Origin: JBDTSW01 sp963807385
GTDB taxonomy: Bacteria; Actinomycetota; Thermoleophilia; Solirubrobacterales; 70-9
Reading direction: 5' to 3'
Length of the DNA stretch: 64,000 nt
NCBI GenBank assembly: GCA_963807385.1
Contig: CAWEBQ010000002.1
Location: forward strand, 868,001 to 932,000
How positions within the stretch are numbered: the first letter of the stretch is position 1; each line of letters begins with the position of its first letter. Shown here one piece after another: positions 16,760 to 26,422 of the stretch. The position numbers and the translations under genes were made by a program. A model generated the notes under the pieces. That model was given only the letters and a program-made list of their open reading frames with translations, was not told where the DNA came from and searched no databases.

Positions 16760-17634
16760 GCTCGCTCCATCGCGAGGGCCGACCAGTCCCCGGAGTCGCG
16801 TCGCTCCCGGACCTGGAGGCCGGCGCGCTCGAAGGCCCCGGTCACCTGACCGGCCTGGGTCGAGAGCAGCCCGGAGCAGACCAGCTGCCGCGGGACCCAG
16901 TCCTCCCTTCCGGCGATCATCGCGGCGACCTCGGCGAGAAGCGGTGCGGTGAGATTCGCGATCACGGTCTCGCCGAGCGGCGGGACCTCCTCGCGTAGGT
17001 TCGCCCGGACGACCTGGAGCTCGACGCCGTTGAGCGAAGCGTTCTCGCGGGCGGCCTCGACCGCCGCCTCCTCGCTATCGATCCCGAGCACCGGCCCCCA
17101 GCCGAGCTTGGCGGCCGCGATCGCCAACACGCCCGACCCCGTCCCCAGATCGACCGCCGTCCCCTCTGCCTCCCCCGCATCGGCGAGGTCGACGAGCAGC
17201 TCGATCGACATCCGCGTCGTGGGATGGGCGCCCGTACCGAACGCCTGCCCAGGGTCCACCACGACCTGAACAACTCCCGTCGGCTGCTGCGCTCCCGCCC
17301 CAAACCCCTTGCCAGCTCCCGTGTCCGCGCCGACGGGGTCGTGCCAGGACGGGCGCACAAGCACACGCTCCGCGATCAGGACCGGCTCGTGGAAGTCGCG
17401 CCAGCGGTCCGCCCAGTCGTCGGGGATCTGCTCCGAGGTGACCTCGATGCGCTCGTCGCCAGCCAGCGCCTCCACGGACCCCAGCTCGGGCAGCTCGCCT
17501 GGTGAGCCATAGATCGCGAACTCGACCCATCCGGGGCCCTCCTCCTCCTCGACGCCCCCCGGGGCGAGCACGAGGAGCTCGGCCAGGACCATCTCGGCGG
17601 CGTCGCGGCTGCAGCGGACGGCGAGTCGGATCAA
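16756..17634 (-). CDS. prmA: Ribosomal protein L11 methyltransferase
   Basis: PrmA trimethylates ribosomal protein L11 using S-adenosylmethionine. The 292-residue sequence has the N-terminal substrate-recognition half and a Rossmann methyltransferase half. The family's PGQAFGTGAHPTT precedes the SAM motif AVDLGTGSGVLAIAAAKLG, and the catalytic-site motif VIANLTAPLL follows. A Gly/Ala-rich insertion (about residues 103-115) between the halves is unusual but does not touch the motifs. It starts with TTG in a TTGA overlap with dnaJ and overlaps murI at its end. The dnaJ-prmA pairing is common in bacteria. Confidence 0.95.
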   Translation of the reverse strand: MIRLAVRCSRDAAEMVLAELLVLAPGGVEEEEGPGWVEFAIYGSPGELPELGSVEALAGDERIEVTSEQIPDDWADRWRDFHEPVLIAERVLVRPSWHDPVGADTGAGKGFGAGAQQPTGVVQVVVDPGQAFGTGAHPTTRMSIELLVDLADAGEAEGTAVDLGTGSGVLAIAAAKLGWGPVLGIDSEEAAVEAARENASLNGVELQVVRANLREEVPPLGETVIANLTAPLLAEVAAMIAGREDWVPRQLVCSGLLSTQAGQVTGAFERAGLQVRERRDSGDWSALAMERA

Positions 17635-18773
17635 CGGCGAGCTCGGCGCCGCAGCCAGCCCCGGCGGCGCCCCTCCTCGCGGTCCGCAGCCACGAGCTGC
17701 TCATCCGAGATGGTCTCCTCCAGCCGCTTGGCCAGCGCTCGCTGATCCTCGTCGAGGGCGCTCGGCGTCACCACGTCCAGGACCACGTGCTGGTCACCCC
17801 GGCGGGTGCCGCGGAGGCCCGGGAGTCCGGCGCCGCCGAGGATGACCGTCTCACCCGGCTGGGCCCCGGGCGGGACTGTCACCGACCGCTCCCCGTCGAG
17901 TGTCGGAACCGCGATCTCCCCGCCCAGCATCGCGCGCGGGGCCGAGACCCTCGCGACTGAGACGAGGTGTTCGCCGTGGCGCTCGAAGCGCTCGTCCGAG
18001 GCAACTGCGACCTCCACATAGAGGTTCCCGTCCGGCGCGCCCGACTCGCCGGCGTGGCCGCCGCCGCTTACCCGGATGCGCTGGCCGGCGTCGATTCCAG
18101 CTGGGATATCGACCTCGAAGGTGCGCCGCTTGACGGTGCGCCCCTTGCCGGAGCACTCCGCGCAGGGCGTCTCCGGGGTTTTGCCCTCACCCCCGCACGC
18201 GTTGCAGGGCGCAGCCCTGATCATCTGCCCGAACGGGGTGCGCGTGACCGCACGCAGCTCACCGGCGCCGCCGCACGTCTCGCACGTGTGGATCGGTGTC
18301 CCCGGCTCGGCGCCGTTGCCGCGGCATACCTCGCAGGTCGCGACAGCGTCAAAGGCGACATCGCGCTTCGTGCCGCTTACGACGTCGGCGAGGCTGACCT
18401 CGACCGAGACGCCCACGTCCCCGCCGGCCGCCGGGCCCCGGCGGCCACCGCCGAAGAGGTCGCCGAACAGTGGATCGCCGCGGCCGAAGAAGGCCCCCAG
18501 GATGTCCTCGAAGTTGCCGAAGTCCCCCGCGTGCGGCGTCCAGCCACCCGAGCGCAGGCCCTCGTGGCCATAGGCGTCGTAGGTCTGGCGTCGTTCGGCG
18601 TCGGATAGCACCTCGTAGGCCTCGGCGGCCTCCTTGAACTTCTCCTCCGCCTCGGGGTCGTGCTTGTTCACATCCGGGTGGAGCTCGCGTGCGAGGGCCC
18701 GGAACGCCTTCTTGATCTCGCCATCGCTGGCCTCGCGGCCGACGCCGAGCACCTCGTAGAAGTCGCGAGCCAT
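17631..18773 (-). CDS. dnaJ: Chaperone DnaJ
   Basis: DnaJ stimulates the DnaK ATPase and delivers unfolded clients. The 380-residue protein is a complete type I J-protein. The J domain has HPD at residues 32-34, followed by a Gly/Phe region (FGRGDPLFGDLFGGG). The zinc domain has four Cys repeats (CEVCRGNG, CETCGGAG, CNACGGEG, CAECSGKG), then the C-terminal substrate domains. It ends in an Arg-rich tail (GRRRGWLRRRARR). The start is ATG, 3 bp after hrcA, so control by HrcA as part of the same transcript is likely. No dnaK or grpE is in the window. Confidence 0.97.
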   Translation of the reverse strand: MARDFYEVLGVGREASDGEIKKAFRALARELHPDVNKHDPEAEEKFKEAAEAYEVLSDAERRQTYDAYGHEGLRSGGWTPHAGDFGNFEDILGAFFGRGDPLFGDLFGGGRRGPAAGGDVGVSVEVSLADVVSGTKRDVAFDAVATCEVCRGNGAEPGTPIHTCETCGGAGELRAVTRTPFGQMIRAAPCNACGGEGKTPETPCAECSGKGRTVKRRTFEVDIPAGIDAGQRIRVSGGGHAGESGAPDGNLYVEVAVASDERFERHGEHLVSVARVSAPRAMLGGEIAVPTLDGERSVTVPPGAQPGETVILGGAGLPGLRGTRRGDQHVVLDVVTPSALDEDQRALAKRLEETISDEQLVAADREEGRRRGWLRRRARR

Positions 18774-18776
18774 CGC

Positions 18777-19802
18777 CTAGCCCTCGTAGACCGTCTCGAA
18801 GAACCGCGACAGCTCTGTCGCCGCCTCGCGAACCGAGCTGATCGCGTTCTCGTAGTCCATGCGCATCGGCCCGACGACGCCTACCGTTCCGAGGTTGCGG
18901 TAGCCGAGGCCGTAGTTCGCACCGACCACGCTGACGAAGCGGAGCTCCGGGGCTCGCTCCTCCTCGCCCACCCAGACGAAGGCCGAGCGCTCGTCGAGCG
19001 CCGATCGCAGGACGCGAAGCAACCCGGCACGCCCCTCGAGCACGCGCATCAGGCTGTCGGCGTGCGGGAGGTCCGGCGCGTGCTCCTCGGACAGCAGGCG
19101 GGTCGCACCCTCGACGTAGAGGTCTTCGCCGGCGCGCTGCTCGAGGTCCGTGAAGGCCGAGCTGATCTGATCAAGGAAGCCGCGCTCGGCGACCCCGAGC
19201 TCGGGGTCGGAGAGGACCGAGCCGGTCATGCGGGCGCCCAGCGCGAGGCCCATCAGGCGTTCGTTCAGGTAGCTGGACGCCCACTCAGCGAGCCCGACGT
19301 CCACCTGCCCCTCGAAGCTGTAGACCCTCTTCGTGACCGCCCCGTTGGTCGCGATCACCATCACCATCACGACCGTTGGCTGCAGCAGCAGCACCTCCAC
19401 GCGATGAACCCGCGACGTCGAGGCCGGGGGTGCGGTCGCGAGGGCCATGAGGTCGGTCACCTGGGAGAGCGCGGTGGTGGTGACGCGCATCGCCTCGTCG
19501 ACCTCCCGCCGCATGCGCGAGAGGTCGAGGGTGGCCTCGCGGCGTGCGGGCACCGGCGGCGCCGCAAGGAGGGTGTCCGCGTAGAGGCGATAGCCGGCGT
19601 CGGTTGGCACCCGGCCGGCCGAGGTGTGGGGGTGCGTCAGGTAGCCATCGGACTCCAGCGCCGACAGCTCGTTACGCACCGTGGACGGGCTCCACGCGAG
19701 GCCCTCAGCGCCCGCGATGGCCTTCGAGGAAACGGGCCTACCCGTCTCGAGGTATGAGCCGACGACGGCGCGAAGGATGTCCTGCTGGCGCTCGGAGAGC
19801 AT
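18777..19802 (-). CDS. hrcA: Heat-inducible transcription repressor HrcA
   Basis: HrcA represses heat-shock genes by binding CIRCE operators. The 341-residue product has an N-terminal winged-helix domain (LSERQQDILRAVVGSYLETG, then the recognition region WSPSTVRNELSALE) and the GAF-like HrcA domain. The end reads RFVSVVGANYGLGYRNLGTVGVVGP, a family hallmark. The ATG at 19802 is chosen because the conserved MLSERQ begins there, although the frame stays open far upstream. TAGACT lies 8 nt before it. I found no CIRCE-like inverted repeat upstream, so autoregulation is not supported by this sequence. Confidence 0.96.
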   Translation of the reverse strand: MLSERQQDILRAVVGSYLETGRPVSSKAIAGAEGLAWSPSTVRNELSALESDGYLTHPHTSAGRVPTDAGYRLYADTLLAAPPVPARREATLDLSRMRREVDEAMRVTTTALSQVTDLMALATAPPASTSRVHRVEVLLLQPTVVMVMVIATNGAVTKRVYSFEGQVDVGLAEWASSYLNERLMGLALGARMTGSVLSDPELGVAERGFLDQISSAFTDLEQRAGEDLYVEGATRLLSEEHAPDLPHADSLMRVLEGRAGLLRVLRSALDERSAFVWVGEEERAPELRFVSVVGANYGLGYRNLGTVGVVGPMRMDYENAISSVREAATELSRFFETVYEG

Positions 19803-19810
19803 GGGAGTTA

Positions 19811-19816
19811 AGTCTA
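19811..19816 (-). promoter_or_regulatory. Putative leaderless -10 box of hrcA
   Basis: TAGACT on the minus strand ends 8 nt before the hrcA ATG. No Shine-Dalgarno sequence lies in between, which fits leaderless translation. The divergent peroxiredoxin gene starts 55 bp away. Confidence 0.4.
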
Positions 19817-19856
19817 GGAGCGGCGGAGGAAGGGCCCGCTGGCACAATCCCAGCGC

Positions 19857-20420
19857 ATGGTCGATCCCATGGTTCTCCCCGACGGGCTCCCGGAGCCGGC
19901 CGATGACGGCGGCGCAGCCCATCTTGCCGGGATGCGCCTGCCCTCGATGGAGCTCGCGGCGACGGCCGGCCCGTCCGTCGACCTGTCCGCGCTGCCGGGC
20001 CGCACGGTCCTCTACGCGTATCCGTGGACGGGCCGGCCCGGCAAGCCGCTGCTCGTGGAGGACTGGGACGCGATTCCGGGAGCGCGCGGCTGCACACCCG
20101 AGACGTGTGGCTTTCGCGACCACCACGCCGAGCTCGCGCAGGCCGGCGCCGCCGTCTACGGGCTCTCGACCCAGGACACCGCGCACCAGGCCGAGCTCGC
20201 CGAGCGGCTCTCGCTCCCGTTCCCGGTCCTCTCCGACAAGGGTCTCGGGCTCACGAGTGCGCTGGACCTGCCGACCTTCGAGGTCGCCGGACTGACGCTG
20301 ATCAAGCGCATCACGCTCGTGATCGACTCGGGCCGGATCGAGCAAGTCTTCTATCCGGTGTTTCCGCCGGACCGCCACGCCGGCGAAGTGCTCGCGTGGC
20401 TGCGGGCGGCGGCGGGCTAG
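19857..20420 (+). CDS. Peroxiredoxin, Bcp (AhpC/TSA) type
   Basis: A 187-residue thiol peroxidase predicted to reduce hydrogen peroxide and organic peroxides. The active site reads GCTPETCGFRDHH, with peroxidatic C79 and resolving C84 in the Bcp-type CxxxxC spacing. The thioredoxin-fold elements include TVLYAYPWTG (50-59) and PFPVLSDKGLGL (about 121-132). The N-terminus is about 20 residues longer than a typical Bcp. The start is ATG at 19857; a second in-frame ATG lies 12 bases on. Its stop overlaps the convergent hydratase gene by 4 bp. Confidence 0.92.
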   Translation: MVDPMVLPDGLPEPADDGGAAHLAGMRLPSMELAATAGPSVDLSALPGRTVLYAYPWTGRPGKPLLVEDWDAIPGARGCTPETCGFRDHHAELAQAGAAVYGLSTQDTAHQAELAERLSLPFPVLSDKGLGLTSALDLPTFEVAGLTLIKRITLVIDSGRIEQVFYPVFPPDRHAGEVLAWLRAAAG

Positions 20421-20815
20421 CCGTCGAGTTCGAGCATCGCGCTCGCGTTGCGGATGATCCGGCTGTCGCCTTGGCGGGCGACGGTGTCGGTGACGATCCG
20501 GTTCCCGTCGGCCTCGCGAACCGTCGAGGAGACGACGATCTCCTGCTCGGGGAAGCCCATGCCCCGGAACTGGACCTCGAGGCGCCTCAGCGCCCGGGGG
20601 TCGCCGCCCGCGACGGCAGTGTGGGCGCGGGCGACCTGCGCCATCGAGTAGAGGCCGTGGAGGATGCAGCCCGGAAGGCCGACCTTCTTCGCGAACTCCT
20701 CGTCGATATGGATCGGGTTCGGATCGCCGGAGGCCTCGGCGTAGCGTTTGGTGAGCCCGGCGTCCGGGGTCACGCGAAGCTCGGGAAGGGTGTCGCCCGC
20801 GGAGTACTCGTTCAT
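20417..20815 (-). CDS. MaoC-like hydratase, HadB type
   Basis: A 132-residue hot-dog protein with the hydratase-2 motif: YAEASGDPNPIHIDEEFAKK followed by GLPGCILHGLYSMAQ, where D and H of DPNPIH form the catalytic pair. In mycobacteria HadB pairs with HadA to dehydrate 3-hydroxyacyl-ACP in FAS-II. The gene lies 14 bp after the HadA-like gene, so the two are probably co-transcribed as a heterodimer. The ATG at 20815 is chosen over longer in-frame openings because those would run into the upstream gene. The substrate here is unknown; many actinobacteria without mycolic acids carry this pair. Confidence 0.88.
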   Translation of the reverse strand: MNEYSAGDTLPELRVTPDAGLTKRYAEASGDPNPIHIDEEFAKKVGLPGCILHGLYSMAQVARAHTAVAGGDPRALRRLEVQFRGMGFPEQEIVVSSTVREADGNRIVTDTVARQGDSRIIRNASAMLELDG

Positions 20816-20829
20816 GCCGTCCTCGCCCC

Positions 20830-21270
20830 TCAGACGCCGCGAACGATGTTCGTCCAGGTCGCCTTCGCCGTCTCGACTGAGTCCTGGTTGGTCGAGACCG
20901 ACCCGAATACGTAAAAGCCCTTGCCGTCGCGCTCGTCGATCGACCGGCAGGTGACCGCCGTGGTGATCTCGTCGCCGGCACAGACCGGCTCGCCCCACTC
21001 GAACTCCTGTCCGCCGTGCACCATCGTTGCGAAGTTCATCCCGACCTCCGGGTCGAGGATCGCCGGGCCCATCGCGGGCGAGCTATAGACGACGCAGAAC
21101 ATGGGCGGCGCGACCAGGTCACGGAAGCCGGCCCCCTTCGCGGCCTGGGCGTCGTGGTAGACCGGGTTATCCTCGCCGACCGCCGAGGCGTACTGAGAGA
21201 TTCGCTCGGCCTCGACCTCGAACCTGACCGGGTCCCAGGTCTTCCCCACTGCGTCGGTCTTCAGCGCCAT
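20830..21270 (-). CDS. MaoC-like N-terminal domain protein, HadA type
   Basis: A 146-residue hot-dog protein of the FAS1-like dehydratase N-terminal family. Diagnostic features are ISQYASAVGEDNPVYHD near residue 30 and LVAPPMFCVVY, while the catalytic His/Asp pair of hydratase-2 enzymes is absent. HadA-type subunits are non-catalytic and shape the acyl channel of a HadA-HadB dimer. It lies directly before the HadB-like gene, which supplies the active site. TAGACT lies 9 nt before the ATG. The pair is upstream of neither a FAS-II gene nor an acyl-CoA enzyme in this window. Confidence 0.88.
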   Translation of the reverse strand: MALKTDAVGKTWDPVRFEVEAERISQYASAVGEDNPVYHDAQAAKGAGFRDLVAPPMFCVVYSSPAMGPAILDPEVGMNFATMVHGGQEFEWGEPVCAGDEITTAVTCRSIDERDGKGFYVFGSVSTNQDSVETAKATWTNIVRGV

Positions 21271-21279
21271 CGCGGCGGC

Positions 21280-21285
21280 AGTCTA
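21280..21285 (-). promoter_or_regulatory. Putative leaderless -10 box of the hadA-like gene
   Basis: TAGACT on the minus strand ends 9 nt before the ATG at 21270, with no ribosome binding site in between. It would drive the HadA/HadB-like pair independently of lepA upstream. Confidence 0.35.
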
Positions 21286-21299
21286 ATGGTGAGCGTCGG

Positions 21300-21715
21300 T
21301 CAGGTCAGCGCCTCGAGTGCGGCGAGCGCCGACTCCCGGTCCGGGTAGAGGTGGAACCGGTTGATCTCGCTGCCGCGAACCTCGATCAGCTGGAACAGGT
21401 CCATGTCGACGGGCACCCCGCTGGCGGCACCGACGGCGTGTTGGCTGACCTCGACGAGAATGTGGCTGTCGCCGATCTGCTCCACCTCGCGGACCTTGAC
21501 CGTGACCTCGCTCCAGGCCTCCTGCCATTCCCGCAGCCAGCCCTCGAAGGCCTCCCGCCCCCTGTAGGTCCCGTTGTTCAGCAGCTCGTGGTGGGCGAAG
21601 ACCTCAATGTCGTCCCCGGCCCGCGCGACGGCGAAGCTCAGATCGCCGCTGTTGTACGCCGCGATCGCCTCCTGCAGGACCGCCAGGTTGCGCGTCCTCT
21701 GGTCGTCGGCGCCGC

Positions 21716-21719
<4 letters not shown>
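21300..21719 (-). CDS. SnoaL-like / NTF2-fold protein
   Basis: A 139-residue protein of the SnoaL-like superfamily (cone-shaped alpha+beta barrel). Typical features are the N-terminal helix LQEAIAAYNSGDL, the motif DIEVFAHHELLNNGTYRGREAF and WQEAW before the beta-sheet. The family includes isomerases, hydrolases and non-catalytic binding proteins, so no reaction can be given. The start is an ATGA overlap with the lepA stop, meaning it is translated from the lepA mRNA. That coupling is unexpected and has no obvious functional reason. Confidence 0.85.
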
Positions 21720-23512
<1,793 letters not shown>

Positions 23513-23549
23513 GGCAGCCGCTGAGTATGGCGGGCGGCCGCCATTGGGC

Positions 23550-24173
23550 TTATCCGCGCGCTTGATCCCAGCGCTTCAGCAACGGCAGGGGATCCTGCGC
23601 CTCGCCGGCGTAGCCCTTGCCGGAGCGGATCTCGAAGTGGAGGTGATCGCCCCAGCAGGAGCCGGTGCACCCGACGCCGCCCAGGCGGTCGCCGGCGCTG
23701 ACCCGCTCGCCCTCCTTTACCTGAGGCGCAGCGACCATGTGCATGTAGACGTACGTGCGGTCCTCGCGCTCGTCGTAGAGGTAGACGTAGTTGCCCTGTC
23801 CGCCGTCGGTGCCGGCCTCGGCCACGACGGCGTCGCTAACCGCGACCAGCGGCGTGCCGGTCGGCGCGAAGATGTCGTGGCCGGCGTGCATGTGGCCGGA
23901 GCGGCCCGCGCCGAACGCGTTCTCGGCGGTGCCGTAGTCGGGCGTGCCGAGCAGCGGATGGATGGGGCCATCTGCCGCCAACCGGCGCTCGCGCTGGCGC
24001 TGGCGGGCGTCGCGCGCGGCATCCAGAGCCGTCGCGGCCGCCTTGACCGGCGCCGGGAAGACGGCGGCGGGGCCACCGGACTTCGGCGGCGGCGCCGCGA
24101 AGGCAGGCGCGGCGAGCGCGCCGGTCGCGGCAACGGCGATGATCAGTGCGTATCGGTTGGGCCGTATTGGCAT
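23550..24173 (-). CDS. Secreted M23 (LytM) family peptidase
   Basis: A 207-residue exported endopeptidase-like protein, expected to cut peptidoglycan cross-bridges. A signal peptide spans residues 1 to about 27 (GALAAPAFA). A short Arg/Ala-rich helix (45-66) follows, then the M23 domain. Zinc ligands are visible as H96 and D100 (HMHAGHD) and H179 in GDHLHFE, with the further His residues H145 and H177. All catalytic positions are kept, so it should be active rather than a degenerate EnvC-type protein. A consensus CRP site and an inverted repeat lie 20-70 bp upstream, so expression may respond to cAMP. Confidence 0.93.
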   Translation of the reverse strand: MPIRPNRYALIIAVAATGALAAPAFAAPPPKSGGPAAVFPAPVKAAATALDAARDARQRQRERRLAADGPIHPLLGTPDYGTAENAFGAGRSGHMHAGHDIFAPTGTPLVAVSDAVVAEAGTDGGQGNYVYLYDEREDRTYVYMHMVAAPQVKEGERVSAGDRLGGVGCTGSCWGDHLHFEIRSGKGYAGEAQDPLPLLKRWDQARG

Positions 24174-24193
24174 GGGCAGACCTACGGCCCATC

Positions 24194-24242
24194 GTTAGGA
24201 AAGCAACAGTTCTGTGACGGACCTCACACACTCGTTCCTAAC
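24194..24242. repeat. 8-bp inverted repeat flanking the CRP-type site
   Basis: GTTAGGAA (24194-24201) and TTCCTAAC (24235-24242) are perfect reverse complements 33 bp apart, with the CRP-like palindrome between them. The whole unit lies 21-69 bp before the peptidase start. It could be a second operator or a long stem-loop in the leader. Apart from this, the 224-bp gap (24174-24397) shows no gene; a CCCG/CGGG mini-hairpin lies near 24330. Confidence 0.45.
24213..24228. promoter_or_regulatory. CRP/cAMP-receptor type operator
   Basis: TGTGACGGACCTCACA matches TGTGA-N6-TCACA exactly, the consensus of E. coli CRP and very close to that of actinobacterial Crp/GlxR/Cmr proteins. It is centred about 47 bp upstream of the M23 peptidase ATG, a usual position for activation or repression. 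Confidence 0.6.
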
Positions 24243-24397
24243 AATTGGGTGCTGTTTGTTGCGATGTGGGCCGCGGCGGCCAAGGCCCGCAGCCGCCCGA
24301 CCTGCGCGATGGCCGGTTTTTGCCCGTATAGCGGGAAGAATCCGCGATCGGTGCCGGAGCGTGGCCGGCGAGCGGCGGACGACCGACCGCGCCTGGC

Positions 24398-26107
24398 CTA
24401 GGCCCTCCGCCCGCGCACCAAGCCGGTGATCTGGCGGGCCTCGGGGATCCGCAACATCAACACCGCGACCCCATAGACGACGGCGCCGGCGGCCAGGGCG
24501 ATCCCCAGCGACGCGATCTGCGCCCACAGCCCGCGGCCGAGCGCATCGTCGAGCGCGCTCCAGGTGAAGTAGGAGACGGCGGCCAGCGCGCCCGATGCAA
24601 GCACGATGCGGACGGTTGTCCAGAGCAGCCGCCCCAGCTCGAGGCGACCGAGGTGGCGATGCAGGATCGCGCCCTGGGCGACCACGCTCGCCGCGGTTGC
24701 AATGCCGGTCGCGGCGACGATGCCCGCGATCTCGAACTCCTTGTAGAGCAGGAGCGCCGCCCCCGCGGTGATGACGAGGTTCCCGGCGGAGATCACGGTC
24801 GGCAGCCAGGGGCGTTGGAGGCTGAAGAAGGTTCGTGTGAGGAGCAGGAAAATGCCGTTGAACGGCAGTGAGAACGCGAACCAGAAGAGCGCTGTCGAGA
24901 CTAGGTCGGTCTGCGACGCGTCGAACTCTCCACGCTGGTAGACGAGGCGGGTCATCGGCTCGGCGAGGACGAGGATCGCGGCCGTGGCGGGCACGAGCAG
25001 GAGCAGGATCTGGCGCATCCCGTTCGCCATCGTGCTGCGCAGGCGGTCGAAGTCCCCGCGTGCGGCAAACCGCGCGAGCGTCGGGAAGAGGACCGTGGCG
25101 ACGGCAACCGAGAAGACGCCCTGCGGCAGCATGTAGATCCGGAACGCCTTGTCGATCGCCGCCGGAGCACGGTCAGCCACCACGGAGTCGGTGATCAGTG
25201 TGCCGATCAGGCTGTTGATCACGAGGTTGAAGTTGATCAGCCCGAGGCTGATCGTCACCGGGAGCATCAGCAGCAGGACCCGGCGCACATCGGGATTGCG
25301 GAAGGCCACGCCGAGGCGGGTCTTGAACGGGTCGATCACGGCCCTGCGGATCCCGAACGGCGTGTTTCGCAGGTCGTAGAGCTGGATCAGCAGCTGGACC
25401 ACGGTCCCGACGAGGACGCCGATCGCGTAGGCGTAGATCTCGTCGCCGTCCGGAAACAGCGGCGCCCCCACCACCAAAACGACGATGATCGCGACGTTCC
25501 AGAAGAAGGGCGAGATCGCGAACACCCCGAAGCGGTCGTAGCTGTTGAGCAAGCCGGCGACCATCCCGGTCAGGCCGAGCAGCACCAGAATCGGAAACAG
25601 CAGCCGCGAGAGGACGACGGTGAGGTCGAGCAGCTCGCCCTCGAAGCCCGGAGCCGCGAGGCTCATCACCGCCGGCGCGACCAGGATGAAGAGCGCGGTG
25701 AGCGCCCCCAGGATGAGTCCGACCAGGAAGATCAGCGTCGAAGCCAGGCGGAACGCCTCGCGGCGCTCCCCCCTCTCGAGGAGCTCGGTGAAGACCGGCA
25801 CGAACGCTGCCTGGATGGCGGCGTCGGCGAACAGGCTCCGCACGAGGTTCGGTGCCTGGAAGGCGATCGTGAACGCCGACATCGGCCCCTTTACGCCGAA
25901 GTAGGAGGCGGCCACGATCTCGCGGACGAGCCCCGCGATCCGCGACAGACCGGTGGCGATAGAGAAGAACGCCGTCGAGCGGGCAAGCCGGCCGGAGCGC
26001 TTGGGGCCGCCCTCCCCCTCGGCCGCCTCGCGGGCCGCGTCGGTCCCCCCGATCATCGCCTCCTCGGCTGAGCTGGCCCCCACCCCCTCGTATTTCCCCA
26101 TCTCCAT
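24398..26107 (-). CDS. murJ: Lipid II flippase MurJ
   Basis: MurJ moves lipid II across the cytoplasmic membrane. The 569-residue protein has about 14 predicted membrane segments and MVF-family motifs: RIAGLVREIVAASYFG near the first helix, AFQAPNLVRSLFADAAIQAAFVPVF, and QILLLLVPATAAILVLAEPMTRLVYQRGEFD. An N-terminal cytoplasmic stretch of about 40 residues (Ala/Glu/Gly-rich) precedes the first helix. In many actinobacteria MurJ is fused to a kinase-like domain; here no such extension exists. It is divergent from rpsT, and the M23 peptidase lies downstream. Confidence 0.96.
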   Translation of the reverse strand: MEMGKYEGVGASSAEEAMIGGTDAAREAAEGEGGPKRSGRLARSTAFFSIATGLSRIAGLVREIVAASYFGVKGPMSAFTIAFQAPNLVRSLFADAAIQAAFVPVFTELLERGERREAFRLASTLIFLVGLILGALTALFILVAPAVMSLAAPGFEGELLDLTVVLSRLLFPILVLLGLTGMVAGLLNSYDRFGVFAISPFFWNVAIIVVLVVGAPLFPDGDEIYAYAIGVLVGTVVQLLIQLYDLRNTPFGIRRAVIDPFKTRLGVAFRNPDVRRVLLLMLPVTISLGLINFNLVINSLIGTLITDSVVADRAPAAIDKAFRIYMLPQGVFSVAVATVLFPTLARFAARGDFDRLRSTMANGMRQILLLLVPATAAILVLAEPMTRLVYQRGEFDASQTDLVSTALFWFAFSLPFNGIFLLLTRTFFSLQRPWLPTVISAGNLVITAGAALLLYKEFEIAGIVAATGIATAASVVAQGAILHRHLGRLELGRLLWTTVRIVLASGALAAVSYFTWSALDDALGRGLWAQIASLGIALAAGAVVYGVAVLMLRIPEARQITGLVRGRRA

Positions 26108-26136
26108 CAGGCGGGGCCCCCCGCGAGCCGACCTTC

Positions 26137-26142
26137 TACACT
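26137..26142 (+). promoter_or_regulatory. Putative -10 box of rpsT
   Basis: TACACT lies 13 nt before the rpsT ATG, leaving a leader of only about 7 nt. No -35 box is obvious in the preceding GC-rich stretch. Confidence 0.3.
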
Positions 26143-26155
26143 CCCGCCTCGATTC

Positions 26156-26416
26156 ATGGCCAACATCGCCTCACAGAAGAAGCGCATCGCCCGGACCGAG
26201 CGCGAGCGGGTCGAGAACCGGCGCTTCACGAGCGCAGTTCGCACGCACTTCAAGCGCCTCGAGCAGGTCGCCGGCGCAGGCGACGCAGCCGCGACTGAGG
26301 CCGAGCACCGCGCCCTGGTCTCGCAGATCGACCGGGCGGTCCAGTCCGGGGCCCTGCACGCGAACAACGGCGCCCGCAAGAAGTCGCGCGCCGCGCGCAT
26401 CGCCGGCGGCTCATAG
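26156..26416 (+). CDS. rpsT: Small ribosomal subunit protein bS20
   Basis: bS20 binds 16S rRNA early in 30S assembly. The 86-residue protein is basic and helical, with the family opening MANIASQKKRIARTERERVEN and the end NNGARKKSRAARIAGGS. It is a single gene on the plus strand between murJ and holA, both on the minus strand. The rpsT-holA neighbourhood is frequent in bacteria. Confidence 0.97.
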   Translation: MANIASQKKRIARTERERVENRRFTSAVRTHFKRLEQVAGAGDAAATEAEHRALVSQIDRAVQSGALHANNGARKKSRAARIAGGS

Positions 26417-26422
26417 AAAGCC

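Noticed and set aside
19803..19856. CIRCE operator before hrcA
   Set aside because: No TTAGCACTC-N9-GAGTGCTAA-like repeat in the upstream region.
19803..20981. N-terminal extension of hrcA across the peroxiredoxin gene
   Set aside because: The frame is open, but the extension is antisense to a well-supported peroxiredoxin, and HrcA proteins begin at MLSERQ.
24174..24397. c-di-AMP (ydaO-type) riboswitch upstream of the M23 peptidase
   Set aside because: Such riboswitches often precede actinobacterial wall hydrolases, but the conserved GGGGAACC / GGGGTGAAT cores are not present; a CRP-type site is.
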